A program made the translations under genes and the position numbers. From NCBI GenBank assembly GCA_963752345.1, contig CAVVYA010000002.1, positions 806,001 through 870,000 on the forward strand: a stretch of 64,000 bases of DNA, written 5' to 3'. Positions 19,840 through 28,804 of the stretch are shown here, one piece after another (positions within the stretch are counted from its first letter, which is position 1; the number at the start of each line of letters is the position of its first letter). A model generated the notes under the pieces. The model did no database searches and was not told where the DNA came from. It worked only from the letters and a program-made list of their open reading frames with translations. The stretch comes from CAVVYA01 sp963752345. Its GTDB lineage: Bacteria > Pseudomonadota > Alphaproteobacteria > SMXQ01.

Positions 19840-20838
19840 ATGGACATTCGCGACGGATTTATCGGCAGCATCGGCAACACGCCGCTGATCCGACTGAAGA
19901 GGGCGTCGGAGCAGACCGGCTGCGAGATTCTCGGCAAGGCGGAGTTTCTCAATCCCGGCGGGTCGGTCAAGGACCGTGCCGCGCTGTACATCATCCGCGA
20001 CGCGGAGGAGCGCGGTGAGCTGCGCCCCGGCGGCGTCATCGTCGAAGGCACCGCCGGCAACACCGGCATCGGCCTCGCCCTGGTCGGCAATGCGCGCGGC
20101 TACCGCTCGGTGATCGTCATTCCCGATACCCAGAGCCAGGAAAAGAAGGACATGCTGCGGCTGTGCGGCGCCGAGCTGATCGAAGTGCCGGCCGTGCCGT
20201 ACTCCAATCCGAACAACTACGTGAAATATTCCGGCCGGCTCGCGGCCGAGCTCCATGCCAAGGAAAAGAACGGCGCGATCTGGGCCAACCAGTTCGACAA
20301 TGTCGCCAACAGGCGCGCCCATATCGAGGGCACCGCGCCGGAGATCTGGGCGCAGACCGACGGCAAGATCGACGCCTTCGTCTGCGCCGTCGGCACCGGC
20401 GGCACGCTGGCCGGCGTCAGCCTGGGCCTCAAGGAGCGCAACAAGAACATCAAGATCGCGATCGCCGATCCGATGGGCGCCGCGCTCTACCACTACTACA
20501 AGCACGGCGAACTGAAAGTCGAAGGCTCCTCGATCACCGAGGGCATCGGCCAGGGCCGCGTCACCAAGAATCTCGAAGGCGCGGTGATCGACGAGGCCTA
20601 CCAGATCCCCGACGAAGAGGCGCTGCCGGTCGTGTTCGACCTGCTCAAGCACGAAGGCCTCTGCATGGGCGGCTCGACCGGCATCAATGTGGCGGGCGCC
20701 ATCCGCCTGGCCAAGGAAATGGGGCCGGGCCACACCATCGTGACCATCCTCGCCGACTACGGCCAGCGCTATCAGTCGAAGCTGTTCAATCCCGACTTCC
20801 TGCGCGCGCGCCACCTGCCCTTCCCCGATTGGATGTAG
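19840..20838 (+). CDS. cysK: Cysteine synthase
   Basis: A 332-residue PLP-dependent O-acetylserine sulfhydrylase: O-acetylserine plus sulfide gives cysteine. PLP lysine is Lys44 in LNPGGSVKDRAALY. The substrate loop is EGTAGNTGIG (the usual TSGNTG has A-G-N here), and the phosphate-cup motif is VGTGGTLAG. The glycine-rich GGSTGINVAG near 285 is also conserved. The length is slightly above classic CysK. It is nine bases upstream of a sulfurtransferase and close to metC, forming a sulfur amino-acid cluster on the plus strand. The frame is intact. Confidence 0.95.
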   Translation: MDIRDGFIGSIGNTPLIRLKRASEQTGCEILGKAEFLNPGGSVKDRAALYIIRDAEERGELRPGGVIVEGTAGNTGIGLALVGNARGYRSVIVIPDTQSQEKKDMLRLCGAELIEVPAVPYSNPNNYVKYSGRLAAELHAKEKNGAIWANQFDNVANRRAHIEGTAPEIWAQTDGKIDAFVCAVGTGGTLAGVSLGLKERNKNIKIAIADPMGAALYHYYKHGELKVEGSSITEGIGQGRVTKNLEGAVIDEAYQIPDEEALPVVFDLLKHEGLCMGGSTGINVAGAIRLAKEMGPGHTIVTILADYGQRYQSKLFNPDFLRARHLPFPDWM

Positions 20839-20847
20839 GCCGGCGCG

Positions 20848-21696
20848 ATGAGCGAAGCGATCCCCGCTCTGGTCTCGACGGACTGGCTCGCGGCGCGGCT
20901 CGAGACCGGCAATGTTCGGGTGCTCGACGCATCGTGGTACATGCCGGCGGAGAACCGCGACGCGAAGGCGGAATACGAGAAATCCCATATCCGCGGCGCC
21001 GCGTTCTTCGACATCGACGCCATCGCCGACACGAGCACGAGCCTGCCGCATATGCTGCCGACGCCGCACGCCTTCGCGGATGCGGTCGGCGCGCTCGGCA
21101 TCAGCAACGCGGACGTCGTGGTGGTCTATGACGGCGCCGGCGTGTTCAGCGCGCCGCGCGCCTGGTGGACGTTCCGGGTGTTCGGCCATGACAGGGTCGC
21201 GGTGCTCGACGGCGGTTTGCCGAAATGGCGGCTCGAAGGACGTCCCACGGAATCCGGCCCCGAGAAGCTACGCAAGGTGCCGTTCGAGGCGCGCTTCCGC
21301 CCCGAGCTGGTGCGCGACTTCAAGGCGGTCGCGGCGAACCTGGTCACCAGGGCCGAGCTCCTGCTCGACGCGCGCAGCGAAGGCCGTTTCCGCGGCACGG
21401 CGCCCGAGCCGCGCGCGGGTCTGAAAGGCGGTCATATTCCGGGCAGCCGCAACCTGCCGTTCCAGGCGCTGATCGATCCGAAGACCGGCACCATGCGGCC
21501 GGCGGGCGAACTGCAGAGGATTTTCGTCGCCGCCGGCGTGAGCCCGACGACGCCGGTGACGGCGACCTGCGGTTCGGGCCTGACGGCGGCCATCCTCGCC
21601 TTCGGGCTCTATCTGATCGGCCATGGCGACGCCGCTGTCTATGACGGCTCGTGGTCCGAGTGGGGCGGCAGGCCGGAAGCGCCCGTGGAGCGCTGA
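20848..21696 (+). CDS. sseA: 3-mercaptopyruvate/thiosulfate sulfurtransferase
   Basis: A 282-residue two-domain rhodanese. The N-terminal domain is inactive (no cysteine in the loop at YDGAGVFSAPRAWWTFR). The C-terminal domain carries active-site Cys241 in the loop TCGSGLTAA; CG-S-G-x-T is the mercaptopyruvate sulfurtransferase form. The HIPGS motif at 196-200 is conserved. It transfers sulfur from 3-mercaptopyruvate to thiol acceptors or cyanide. The gene starts nine bases after cysK and precedes metC, so the three are likely one operon handling cysteine, mercaptopyruvate and cystathionine. The frame is intact. Confidence 0.94.
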   Translation: MSEAIPALVSTDWLAARLETGNVRVLDASWYMPAENRDAKAEYEKSHIRGAAFFDIDAIADTSTSLPHMLPTPHAFADAVGALGISNADVVVVYDGAGVFSAPRAWWTFRVFGHDRVAVLDGGLPKWRLEGRPTESGPEKLRKVPFEARFRPELVRDFKAVAANLVTRAELLLDARSEGRFRGTAPEPRAGLKGGHIPGSRNLPFQALIDPKTGTMRPAGELQRIFVAAGVSPTTPVTATCGSGLTAAILAFGLYLIGHGDAAVYDGSWSEWGGRPEAPVER

Positions 21697-21755
21697 GCCC
21701 GGGTGCTGAGCAAAGCCCGCTGGCCTGACGCGCGCACCGGTGCCAAACTCGCTCC

Positions 21756-22946
21756 ATGAAAAAGACCGACGAACTGCCGCAAAAGCCCGACACCCTGGTG
21801 ACCACGGTCGGGCGCGATCCGCCGAGCCACTTCAACACGGTCAATCCGCCGATTCACCGTGCCTCGACGGTGACCTTCCCGACCGTCGCCGACCTCGAGG
21901 CTGTCGGCAAGGCGCCGTTCGACATCTTCAACTACGGCCGCCAGGGCACGCCCACCGCCTTTCATCTCGAAGAGGCGATGGCCAGGCTGGACGGCGGCCA
22001 TCGCGGCATCGTCTGCTCGTCGGGCGTGTCGGCCATCGCCGTCGCGCTCACCGCCTTCGTGCAGCAGGGCGACCATGTGCTGATGGTCGACAGCACCTAC
22101 GATCCGACCCGGCGCTATTGCGACCAGTTGCTCGCCCGTTTCGGCGTCGAGACGACCTATTACGATCCGATGATCGGCGCGGGAATCGCCGGGCTGATCC
22201 GCCCGAATACGAAAGTGGTCTTCACCGAATTGCCGGGCTCGGTGACCTTCGAGGTGCAGGATATCCCGGCCATCGCCGAAGCGGCGCACAAGGCCGGCGC
22301 GGTGGTGCTGATGGACAATAGCTGGGCGACGCCGCTGCTGTTCCGCGCGCTCGACCACGGCGTCGACGTGGCGATCTATTCCGGCACCAAATATCTCGTC
22401 GGCCATGCGGACGCCATGATCGGGGTCATCGTCACCACCGAGGAAAGCTTCCTCAAGGTGCGCCGCTCGCGCCAGCTCTTCGGCCCGTGCGCCGGCCCCG
22501 ACGACTGCTACCTGACGCTGCGCGGATTGCGCACCCTGGGCGTGCGCCTCGAGCGTCACCAGAAGACCGGCATGATGCTCGCCGAATGGCTCAAGAAACG
22601 GCCCGAGGTCGCGAAGCTGCTGCATCCCGCCTTTCCCGAATGCCCGGGTCACGCGCTATGGAAGCGCGACTTCAAAGGCGCAAGCGGGCTGTTCTCGGTC
22701 GTTCTCAAGCCCACATCGAAACAGGCGGTCGCCGCCATGCTCGACGGCATGAAGCTGTTCGCCATGGGCTATAGCTGGGGCGGGTTCGAAAGCCTGATCC
22801 TGCCGATCGACCCGGCCAAATACCGCACCGCCGTGCCCTGGCGGGCCGAGGGGCCGCTGCTCCGGCTCCATGCCGGGCTGGAAGACCCCAGCGACCTGAT
22901 CGCCGATCTCGAGGAAGGCTTCGCCCGGCTGAACGCGGCGGCTTAA
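21756..22946 (+). CDS. metC: Cystathionine beta-lyase
   Basis: A 396-residue Cys/Met-metabolism PLP enzyme, converting cystathionine to homocysteine, pyruvate and ammonia. PLP lysine is Lys212 in IYSGTKYLVGHADAM. The upstream YGRQGTPTAFHLEEAMARLDG and LMDNSWATPLLFRAL match MetC rather than MetB (the W in NSWATP is a MetC feature). It is the third gene of the cysK-sseA-metC run, 59 bases after sseA. Its stop overlaps by four bases the stop of znuB, which is convergent. The frame is intact and the length normal. Confidence 0.93.
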   Translation: MKKTDELPQKPDTLVTTVGRDPPSHFNTVNPPIHRASTVTFPTVADLEAVGKAPFDIFNYGRQGTPTAFHLEEAMARLDGGHRGIVCSSGVSAIAVALTAFVQQGDHVLMVDSTYDPTRRYCDQLLARFGVETTYYDPMIGAGIAGLIRPNTKVVFTELPGSVTFEVQDIPAIAEAAHKAGAVVLMDNSWATPLLFRALDHGVDVAIYSGTKYLVGHADAMIGVIVTTEESFLKVRRSRQLFGPCAGPDDCYLTLRGLRTLGVRLERHQKTGMMLAEWLKKRPEVAKLLHPAFPECPGHALWKRDFKGASGLFSVVLKPTSKQAVAAMLDGMKLFAMGYSWGGFESLILPIDPAKYRTAVPWRAEGPLLRLHAGLEDPSDLIADLEEGFARLNAAA

Positions 22947-23740
22947 GCTTTCGCGCGTGTCCGCCGCGGCAACAGCGACACGACGGCGAAGATGACGGCG
23001 GCCGTGAGCACGATCGCCGCGCCCGACGGTAGGTCCCACACGAACGACTCGGCCAGGCCGGCGGCCACGGTGACGCAGCCGATCACCGAGGCGAGCACCG
23101 CCATCTGTTCCGGCGTGCGCGACAGGTGGCGCGCGGTCGCCGCCGGGATCACCAGCAGCGAGGTGATGAGCAGCAGGCCGACGATCTTGAGCGACACCGC
23201 GATGACGATGGCGAGCAGGATCATGAAGACGAAGCGCACCAGCGTGGCGTGGACGCCTTCGACTTCCGCCATTTCCTCGTGCACGGTGAGCGCCAGCAGC
23301 GGCCGCCAGATCCAGGCGAGCGCCGCCAGGGCCACGGCGCCGCCGCCGTAAATCCAATAGATGTCGGCTTGGCCGACCGACAGGATGTCGCCGAACAGCA
23401 GCGACAGCAGGTCCGTGCGCAGGGTATCGAGGAACGCCACCATGACAATGCCCGCCGCGAGCGCCGTATGGGCGAGCACGCCGAGCAGCGTGTCGGTCGC
23501 CAGCGTCTTGCGCTGTTCGGCAAAATACAGCAGCGCCGCGAGCACCAGCGATACGGCGAACATCCCCAGCGTCATGTCGAAATGCAGCAGATAGCCGAAG
23601 GCGACGCCGAGCAGCGCCGAGTGGGCGAGCGTCGAGCCGAAGAAGGCCATGCGGCGCCACACCACGAAGGCGCCGAGCGGACCGCAGATCACCGCCACGC
23701 CGAACCCGGCGATCAGCGCGCGCAGCAGGAAATCATCCAT
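22943..23740 (-). CDS. znuB: Zinc ABC transporter permease
   Basis: A 265-residue membrane permease of the ZnuB/MntB family with about eight hydrophobic segments. It imports zinc with ZnuC and a periplasmic ZnuA. The N-terminus MDDFLLRALIAGFGVAVICG and the central ILLAIVIAVSLKIVGLLLITSLLVIP (split across two helices) are family-typical. It overlaps znuC by eight bases, which implies translational coupling. The start at 23740 is chosen for the methionine that begins the first membrane helix; longer forms add arginine-rich noise. The third member, znuA, is not in the window. Control by the upstream Zur box is expected. Confidence 0.94.
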   Translation of the reverse strand: MDDFLLRALIAGFGVAVICGPLGAFVVWRRMAFFGSTLAHSALLGVAFGYLLHFDMTLGMFAVSLVLAALLYFAEQRKTLATDTLLGVLAHTALAAGIVMVAFLDTLRTDLLSLLFGDILSVGQADIYWIYGGGAVALAALAWIWRPLLALTVHEEMAEVEGVHATLVRFVFMILLAIVIAVSLKIVGLLLITSLLVIPAATARHLSRTPEQMAVLASVIGCVTVAAGLAESFVWDLPSGAAIVLTAAVIFAVVSLLPRRTRAKA

Positions 23741-24647
23741 GGGAGTGGCCGTGCCCCTTGCGCCGGTCCGCGCCGTGATGGTGCCCGTGGTGTTCGTCGT
23801 GGCGGTGGCCGTGATTCTCGCCCTGGCCGTGTACGTGCGGCTCGGTGGCCGATCCCGCCAGCGGCGCGACATGGCCGGCGGCATCGTGGCTGTGGTCGTG
23901 GGCGTGGGTGTAGACCGCCAGGCTCTGGGCGATGGACGGGCCGAATAGCGCGAAATATTCCGGATGGCGGCTGACGGATTCGGGCGATCCGGCGCAGCAG
24001 ACATGCTGGTTGAGGCAGATCACCACGTCGGTCGAGGCCATCACCAGATGCAGATCGTGCGACACCATGAGCACGCCGCAGCCGTAGCGGTAGCGCAACT
24101 GGCCGATCAGGTCGTAGAGCTCGGCCTGTCCCGTGACGTCGACGCTGCGCACCGGCTCGTCGAGCACCAGCAGGTCGGGCCGGCGCAGCAGCGCGCGGGC
24201 GAGCAGGATGCGCTGGAATTCGCCGCCCGACAGTTCCTGCACCGCCTGGTCCGCCGTGTAGGCGGCGCCGACCTCTTCGAGCACCTGGGCGAGCCGGTCG
24301 CGCGCGCTGACGCCGGACAGCTTGAGGAAGCGCCACACCGTCATCGGCATGTCGCGGTCGATGGTCATGAGCTGCGGCATATAGCCGACGCGGATGCCGG
24401 GGCGCCGGGTGACCGCGCCGCGGGCCGGCTTCATCAGGCCGAGCAGGATGCGCACGAGCGTCGATTTACCCGCGCCGTTCGGGCCGATCAGGGTGACCAC
24501 CTCGCCACGCCGCACGGACAGGCTGACGTCGCGCAGAATTTCCCGCCCGCCGAGTTCGACGAAAAGATTTTTCGCCTCCACCAGCGTCTCGCCCGCGGCA
24601 ATGGCGGGCGGCGGTTCGGCGCGGGTCTGCTTAGCCTCAATGGGCAT
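23733..24647 (-). CDS. znuC: Zinc ABC transporter ATP-binding protein
   Basis: A 304-residue ATPase driving zinc import. Walker A is LIGPNGAGKST, the ABC signature is LSGGEFQRILLARAL, Walker B is LLVLDEP and the switch histidine is in VSHDLH. The last 60 residues are a histidine-rich tail (repeated HGH, HHGHHH, HDHSHD), typical of zinc systems and probably a metal buffer or sensor. It overlaps zur by 11 bases and znuB by 8, giving a zur-znuC-znuB operon. The frame is intact. Confidence 0.95.
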   Translation of the reverse strand: MPIEAKQTRAEPPPAIAAGETLVEAKNLFVELGGREILRDVSLSVRRGEVVTLIGPNGAGKSTLVRILLGLMKPARGAVTRRPGIRVGYMPQLMTIDRDMPMTVWRFLKLSGVSARDRLAQVLEEVGAAYTADQAVQELSGGEFQRILLARALLRRPDLLVLDEPVRSVDVTGQAELYDLIGQLRYRYGCGVLMVSHDLHLVMASTDVVICLNQHVCCAGSPESVSRHPEYFALFGPSIAQSLAVYTHAHDHSHDAAGHVAPLAGSATEPHVHGQGENHGHRHDEHHGHHHGADRRKGHGHSHG

Positions 24648-25170
24648 GGGCCGCCCTCTGGCCGGTGGCGCGCTTCGGCGGGTCCAGGCAGTCGCGGCAG
24701 ATGCCGGCGATCTCCACGGTCTGGCCGGTCATGTCGAAGCCGAGCTCGCGCGCGCTGGCGGCGATGGCGCCGCCGATCGCGCCGTTCTCGATCTCGGCCA
24801 CCGTGCCGCAGCGGCGGCAGATGAGATATTGAATGGCATGGGCGTCGGCCGGATGGCTGCAGCCGATGAAGGCGTTGAGCGACGCGATGCGATGCACCAG
24901 ACCCTGGTCCTGCAGGAAGTCGAGCGCGCGGTAGACCGTCGGCGGCATGGCGCTGCGGCCCTCGCGCTTGAGCATGTCCATGATGGCGTAGGCGCCGACC
25001 GGCGCATGGGACTCCCAGATCAGGGTCAGCACCCGGCGGCGCAGCTCGGTCATCCGGGCGCCGCGCTTGGCGCACAACTCGTCGGCCACGGCCAGGGCAT
25101 CCGCCATGCATTTGCGATGGTCATGGCCGCGCTGCAGCGCCACCGGCATTTTCGTCGCGCGCTTCGCCAT
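24637..25170 (-). CDS. zur: Zinc uptake regulator Zur (Fur family)
   Basis: A 177-residue Fur-family repressor. The N-terminal winged helix includes MTELRRRVLTLIWESHAPVGAY and MPPTVYRALDFLQDQGLVHRI, the recognition helix. The C-terminal part has the structural zinc cysteines in ICRRCG and ICRDC. The sensing histidines are in CSHPADAHAIQYLIC. With zinc bound, it represses uptake genes. It is the first gene of the zur-znuC-znuB operon. A perfect 7-1-7 palindrome lies 53 bases upstream of its ATG, so it is probably autoregulated. Confidence 0.94.
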   Translation of the reverse strand: MAKRATKMPVALQRGHDHRKCMADALAVADELCAKRGARMTELRRRVLTLIWESHAPVGAYAIMDMLKREGRSAMPPTVYRALDFLQDQGLVHRIASLNAFIGCSHPADAHAIQYLICRRCGTVAEIENGAIGGAIAASARELGFDMTGQTVEIAGICRDCLDPPKRATGQRAAHAH

Positions 25171-25222
25171 CTCAGCTACCTTGCCTTAACGCCTTGAATT
25201 ATAGTCGGGATTGCATGAAGTT

Positions 25223-25237
25223 TGTTATAGTATAACA
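25223..25237. promoter_or_regulatory. Zur operator
   Basis: TGTTATAGTATAACA is a perfect inverted repeat around one central base and matches the alphaproteobacterial Zur box (TGTTATA-n-TATAACA core). It lies between zur (start 25170, minus strand) and hisI (start 25299, plus strand). It is well placed to control the zur operon. Whether it also affects hisI is unknown. Confidence 0.88.
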
Positions 25238-25298
25238 GATCATGGGCGGGGCGTGTCAAACCTCTTGCCCACCGCTCAGCCAAGCCCGGGAGTTGACC

Positions 25299-25736
25299 AT
25301 GAGCGCGCCCTCCGCGCCGCCGCCTTCCCGTCTCGCCCTGCCCAATTCGGCGATCGAGCAAATCCTCGGCGAGATGAAGTTCGATGCCAATGGATTGGTC
25401 GCCGCCATCGCGCAGCAGCACGACACCGGCGAAGTGCTGATGCTCGCCTGGATGAACCGCGAGGCGGTGAGCGAAACCCTGCGCAGCGGCTACGCCCATT
25501 ATTATTCGCGCTCGCGGCGCAAGCAGTGGCGCAAGGGCGAAAGCTCCGGCCAGATCCAGAAGCTGACCGATTTCCGTATCGATTGCGACGGCGACGCGGT
25601 GCTGCTGCTGGTCGAGCAGACCGGCGTCGCCTGCCACACCGGGCGGCACAACTGCTTCTTCCGCGCGCCGCGCGCCGGCAGCCTGGCGGAGATCGCCAAG
25701 GTCGAGGTCGATCCCACCAAGCTCTACGGCGAGTAA
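25299..25736 (+). CDS. hisI: Phosphoribosyl-AMP cyclohydrolase
   Basis: A 145-residue enzyme opening the ring of phosphoribosyl-AMP, the third step of histidine synthesis. The zinc/magnesium motif DCDGDAVLLLVEQTGVACHTG and the following NCFF are diagnostic. YYSRSRRKQWRKGESSGQIQ is the substrate-binding segment. The start at 25299 follows GGGAG and avoids an upstream ATG at 25242 that overlaps the Zur box region. It stands apart from other his genes. A hydroxyacid dehydrogenase begins five bases after the stop. Confidence 0.95.
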   Translation: MSAPSAPPPSRLALPNSAIEQILGEMKFDANGLVAAIAQQHDTGEVLMLAWMNREAVSETLRSGYAHYYSRSRRKQWRKGESSGQIQKLTDFRIDCDGDAVLLLVEQTGVACHTGRHNCFFRAPRAGSLAEIAKVEVDPTKLYGE

Positions 25737-25741
25737 ACACC

Positions 25742-26671
25742 ATGGTGCTGTTGCTCAAGGCCGGACGTGAGCCGGCCGAAAGCTGGGTTGCCGCGTTCGG
25801 CGCGCTGCTGCCCGACCTCGAGGTCCGCGTGTGGCCCGATTGCGGCCGACGGGAAGACGTCGAATTCGCCCTGGTGTCGCACATGCCGCACGGCGAGCTG
25901 GCGACGTTTCCCAACCTGCGCTTCGTCGCCTCCATGTCGGTCGGCGTCGAGCATCTGCTCGATGACCCGCACCTGCCACCGCACCTGCCGCTGGTGCGCA
26001 GCGTCAATCCGCAGCGCTCGGCGAGCATGGCGCAATATGTCCTGCTTCACGTGCTGCGCTATTTCCGCCGCCAGCCGGACTACCAGGCGCAGCAGCGGGC
26101 GAAACACTGGGAGCGCCTGCCGCAGCGTCACGCCCAGGATCTGCGGGTCGGCGTCATGGGCCTGGGCTCGCTCGGCCTGGCCGCCGCGCAGCAGCTCCGG
26201 CAGTGCGGCTTCGACGTGGCGGGCTGGACACGCACGCCGCACAATCACGAGGGCATCGCCAATTTCGTCGGCCGCGACGGTTTTTTTCCCTTCCTGGCAC
26301 GCAGCGACATCCTGGTCTGCCAACTGCCCTTGACGCCCGAAACCCAGGACATCATCGACGCCCGCGCGCTCGCCGCCCTGCCGCGCGGCGCCTGCCTCAT
26401 CAATGCGGCGCGTGGCGAACATGTGGTCGAGGAGGACCTGCTGGCCGCGCTCGAGTCCGGGCATATCGCCGGCGCGACCCTCGATGTGTTCCGCGAGGAG
26501 CCCCTGCCCGCCGGTCATCCATTCTGGATTCACCCAAAAGTAACTATTACCCCTCACAATTCTTGCGACGGCCGGGCCACCCATGGCGCGATCACGATCG
26601 CCGACAACATCCGCCGCGCCCGCGAGGGCCGACCGCTCGTCAATCTGGTGAACCGCGCCGCCGGCTATTGA
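25742..26671 (+). CDS. 2-hydroxyacid dehydrogenase, glyoxylate/hydroxypyruvate reductase A type
   Basis: A 309-residue D-isomer-specific dehydrogenase similar to GhrA, reducing glyoxylate or hydroxypyruvate with NAD(P)H. The nucleotide fold is GVMGLGSLGLAAAQQLRQCG (residues 140-159). Catalytic arginine is in NAARGEHVVEEDL, glutamate in DVFREEPLP and histidine in ITPHNSCDGR. It starts five bases after hisI, so the two share a transcript. The substrate cannot be told from sequence alone. The frame is intact. Confidence 0.9.
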   Translation: MVLLLKAGREPAESWVAAFGALLPDLEVRVWPDCGRREDVEFALVSHMPHGELATFPNLRFVASMSVGVEHLLDDPHLPPHLPLVRSVNPQRSASMAQYVLLHVLRYFRRQPDYQAQQRAKHWERLPQRHAQDLRVGVMGLGSLGLAAAQQLRQCGFDVAGWTRTPHNHEGIANFVGRDGFFPFLARSDILVCQLPLTPETQDIIDARALAALPRGACLINAARGEHVVEEDLLAALESGHIAGATLDVFREEPLPAGHPFWIHPKVTITPHNSCDGRATHGAITIADNIRRAREGRPLVNLVNRAAGY

Positions 26672-26724
26672 ATCCTTGCCGCAGGTTCGTCCATCGCTTT
26701 GTTGAGTCGAGTTCCGATGTAGTC

Positions 26725-27358
26725 ATGAGTAGCTTTCCCGCCCAAGCCATCCTCGATGCCCTGGATGGCATTGCCTACATCGTCGATCCCCAAGGCCGTA
26801 TTGCCGCCTATGGGCAGAAGCGCTGGGACCGCTTCGCCAAGGAAAACGGCGCCCCCGAGCTGATCGGCGCCCAGCAGCCTGCTCGGCCGTTCCCTGTTCG
26901 ATTTCGTGACGGGCGCCGAAGTGCAGGAGTCATACCGGCTTTACTTGGCCGGGTTGCGGCGCGATCCCACCGAATCGGTGACATTCTCGTTCCGCTGCGA
27001 CGGGCCCGACGTCATGCGCGAGCTGCATATGGCGATCACGGCGCTGCACGATGGTGCCGCGGTGCAGGGATTCCTGTTCCATTCGGTGCCGTTGTTCGAG
27101 AACTACCGGCCCGCCCTCAACATCTACGACTTCAAGGCTCTGCAGCAGGCTCTTAAAGCCGAGAGCAGCACGCCCATCGTCGCCATTTGCAGCTATTGCC
27201 TGCGTCTGCGCCATCCGCCGGGCAGCACCGACCACGACGGCGTCTGGATCACGGCGGAAGACTATTATCGGCGGGGCGGCACATCGGACGTGCGTCTGAG
27301 CCACGGCATCTGCCCGGACTGCTACAACACCCGGGTCCTGCCCAACGCGCCCCACTGA
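26725..27358 (+). pseudogene. PAS-domain protein with C-terminal four-cysteine module (one frame break)
   Basis: About 211 residues across a break near 26878. The first 50 residues begin a PAS domain (LDALDGIAYIVDPQGRIAAYG). The text resumes in the next frame as LLGRSLFDFVTGAEVQESYR and continues to the end. The last 60 residues contain two CxxC pairs (ICSYCLRLR and GICPDCYN) separated by 40 residues with GVWITAEDYY. This is the C-terminal module found on many PAS and receiver proteins, probably a zinc site. It follows the dehydrogenase on the same strand. The sensed signal is unknown. The break is probably an indel rather than decay. Confidence 0.7.
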
Positions 27359-27489
27359 GACAGGCGTAGAGCCCTTTGCGTAGCTTCTTCGCCTTCCCCG
27401 CGATGCGGGTGGTGGTGCAAAGGGGAGATGTCTTTCACCCTGACCCCGACCCGCCGAAGGGCGGGAATCGACAAATGCGGACTCGCTCG

Positions 27490-28189
27490 TCAGCGGAAAC
27501 GGATTTCCGCGAAGCTCTCCGCTGCCGGCCCCTGCCCTTTGCCCTGGGCCTCGCCCGGGCGGCGCAATTGCACGGTGTGCATGCCCGCGGCGCGCGCCGC
27601 CGTGATCTCTTCGGTGCTGTCGGACAGGAACAGCACGCGCGGCGCGGGCACGCCGATGGCAGCGGCGATCTTGCGGTAGCTGTCGGCTTCTTTCTTCGGT
27701 CCCGCGGTCGTGTCGAAATAGCCGGAGAACAGCGGCGTGAGATCGCCGAATTTCGTGTGCCCGAAGATCAGCTTCTGCGCCGGCACCGAGCCGGAGGAAT
27801 AGACATAGAGCTTCTTGCCGGCATCGCGCCAGCGCCGCAGGGCCGCTGCGGCATCGTCGTAGACATGGCCCTGAAAGGCGCCGGCCTTATAGCCGTCCGC
27901 CCAGATCATGCCCTGCAGCGCCTTGAGCGGCGTCGCCTTGCGGTCCTCGTCGATCCAGCGTTGCAGCATGGCGACCACCGCCTCGTCCGACATGGCGGGA
28001 TTGCCCGCCTCGCGCTTGGCCGCGTCGAGCTCGGCGCGCACCGCCGGCTCCCGCCCGTGCGCCGCGACGAATCCTTTCAGGTTGGCCCGCGCATAGGGAA
28101 ACAGCACGTCATGGACGAAAGAGATGGCGGTGGTGGTTCCCTCGATATCGGTGACGATGGCGTCGATCGGCGCCGCGATGGGACTCCAT
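27490..28189 (-). CDS. mtnC: Enolase-phosphatase E1 (acireductone synthase), N-terminal frame break
   Basis: About 232 residues of a HAD-family enzyme of the methionine salvage pathway, forming acireductone from the diketo-phosphate. The catalytic motif IVTDIEGTTTAISFVHD (DxE-GT form) is present but in a frame that has no start codon. The ATG at 28189, overlapping the mtnD stop, reads MESHRG and joins to IAAPIDAIVTDIEGT if one base of the GGG at 28180-28182 is removed. Later motifs are YVYSSGSVPAQKL and LFLSDSTEEITAA. Third gene of mtnB-mtnD-mtnC. Confidence 0.88.
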
Positions 28190-28752
28190 CAGGCGACTGC
28201 GGCCACCGGCTCGTCGATCATCGGGAAGCTCTGCGAAATCGTGCTGCCGGTGAACTTCGCGACCCAGCCAGCCGGGTCCGTGAACAGCCGGATGCAGGCG
28301 AGATGCGGCTCGGCGCCCATGTCGAACCAATGGGTGGTGCCGGCGGGCACGCTGATCAGGTCGCCCTTCTGGCACAGCACGCCGTAGACCTTGCCCTCGA
28401 CGTGCAGATAGAACAGTCCGCGCCCGTCGACGAAGAAGCGCACTTCGTCTTCGTCGTGGATATGTTCGTTGAGGAATTTCTGGCGCAGTGCGGCCTTGTC
28501 CGGATTGTCCTTGGTCAGGCTGATCACGTCGGCGGTCTTGTAGCCGCAGTCGCGCATCAATTGATCGACCGGCTGGCGGTAGGCGCCCAAGACCACATCC
28601 TGCGGCGCGCCCGCAGCGACCGGCTGAGCGGCCTGCCAGCGTTCGAAGCGCACCCCGATCGCCTGGAGATGGCGCGCCATCTCGGCGCCCTCGCTGGTGT
28701 CGACCAATGGCTCGGACGGCTTGTCTTCGTGATAGACCTTGAGATTGCTCAT
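28189..28752 (-). CDS. mtnD: Acireductone dioxygenase
   Basis: A 187-residue cupin that oxidises acireductone to the keto-acid precursor of methionine and formate (iron form), or off-pathway products (nickel form). Metal ligands are in NEHIHDEDEVRFFVDG (H-x-H-x5-E type) and the later histidine in GTTHWFDMG. The stop overlaps the mtnC start by one base. The mtnB stop lies 52 bases upstream. The length is normal and the frame intact. Confidence 0.93.
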   Translation of the reverse strand: MSNLKVYHEDKPSEPLVDTSEGAEMARHLQAIGVRFERWQAAQPVAAGAPQDVVLGAYRQPVDQLMRDCGYKTADVISLTKDNPDKAALRQKFLNEHIHDEDEVRFFVDGRGLFYLHVEGKVYGVLCQKGDLISVPAGTTHWFDMGAEPHLACIRLFTDPAGWVAKFTGSTISQSFPMIDEPVAAVA

Positions 28753-28804
28753 CGCCCCATCCTCTCCAGGCTTCGCATCGTTTTCGGCGGCCAGTGACGT
28801 TCGC

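Noticed and set aside
19768..21189. A 473-codon minus-strand open frame over cysK and sseA
   Set aside because: Composition is the complement of two intact enzymes with catalytic motifs on the plus strand; no ribosome site or motif of its own.
27376..28797. A 473-codon plus-strand open frame over the mtn genes
   Set aside because: Shadow of mtnC and mtnD, whose active-site motifs are on the minus strand.
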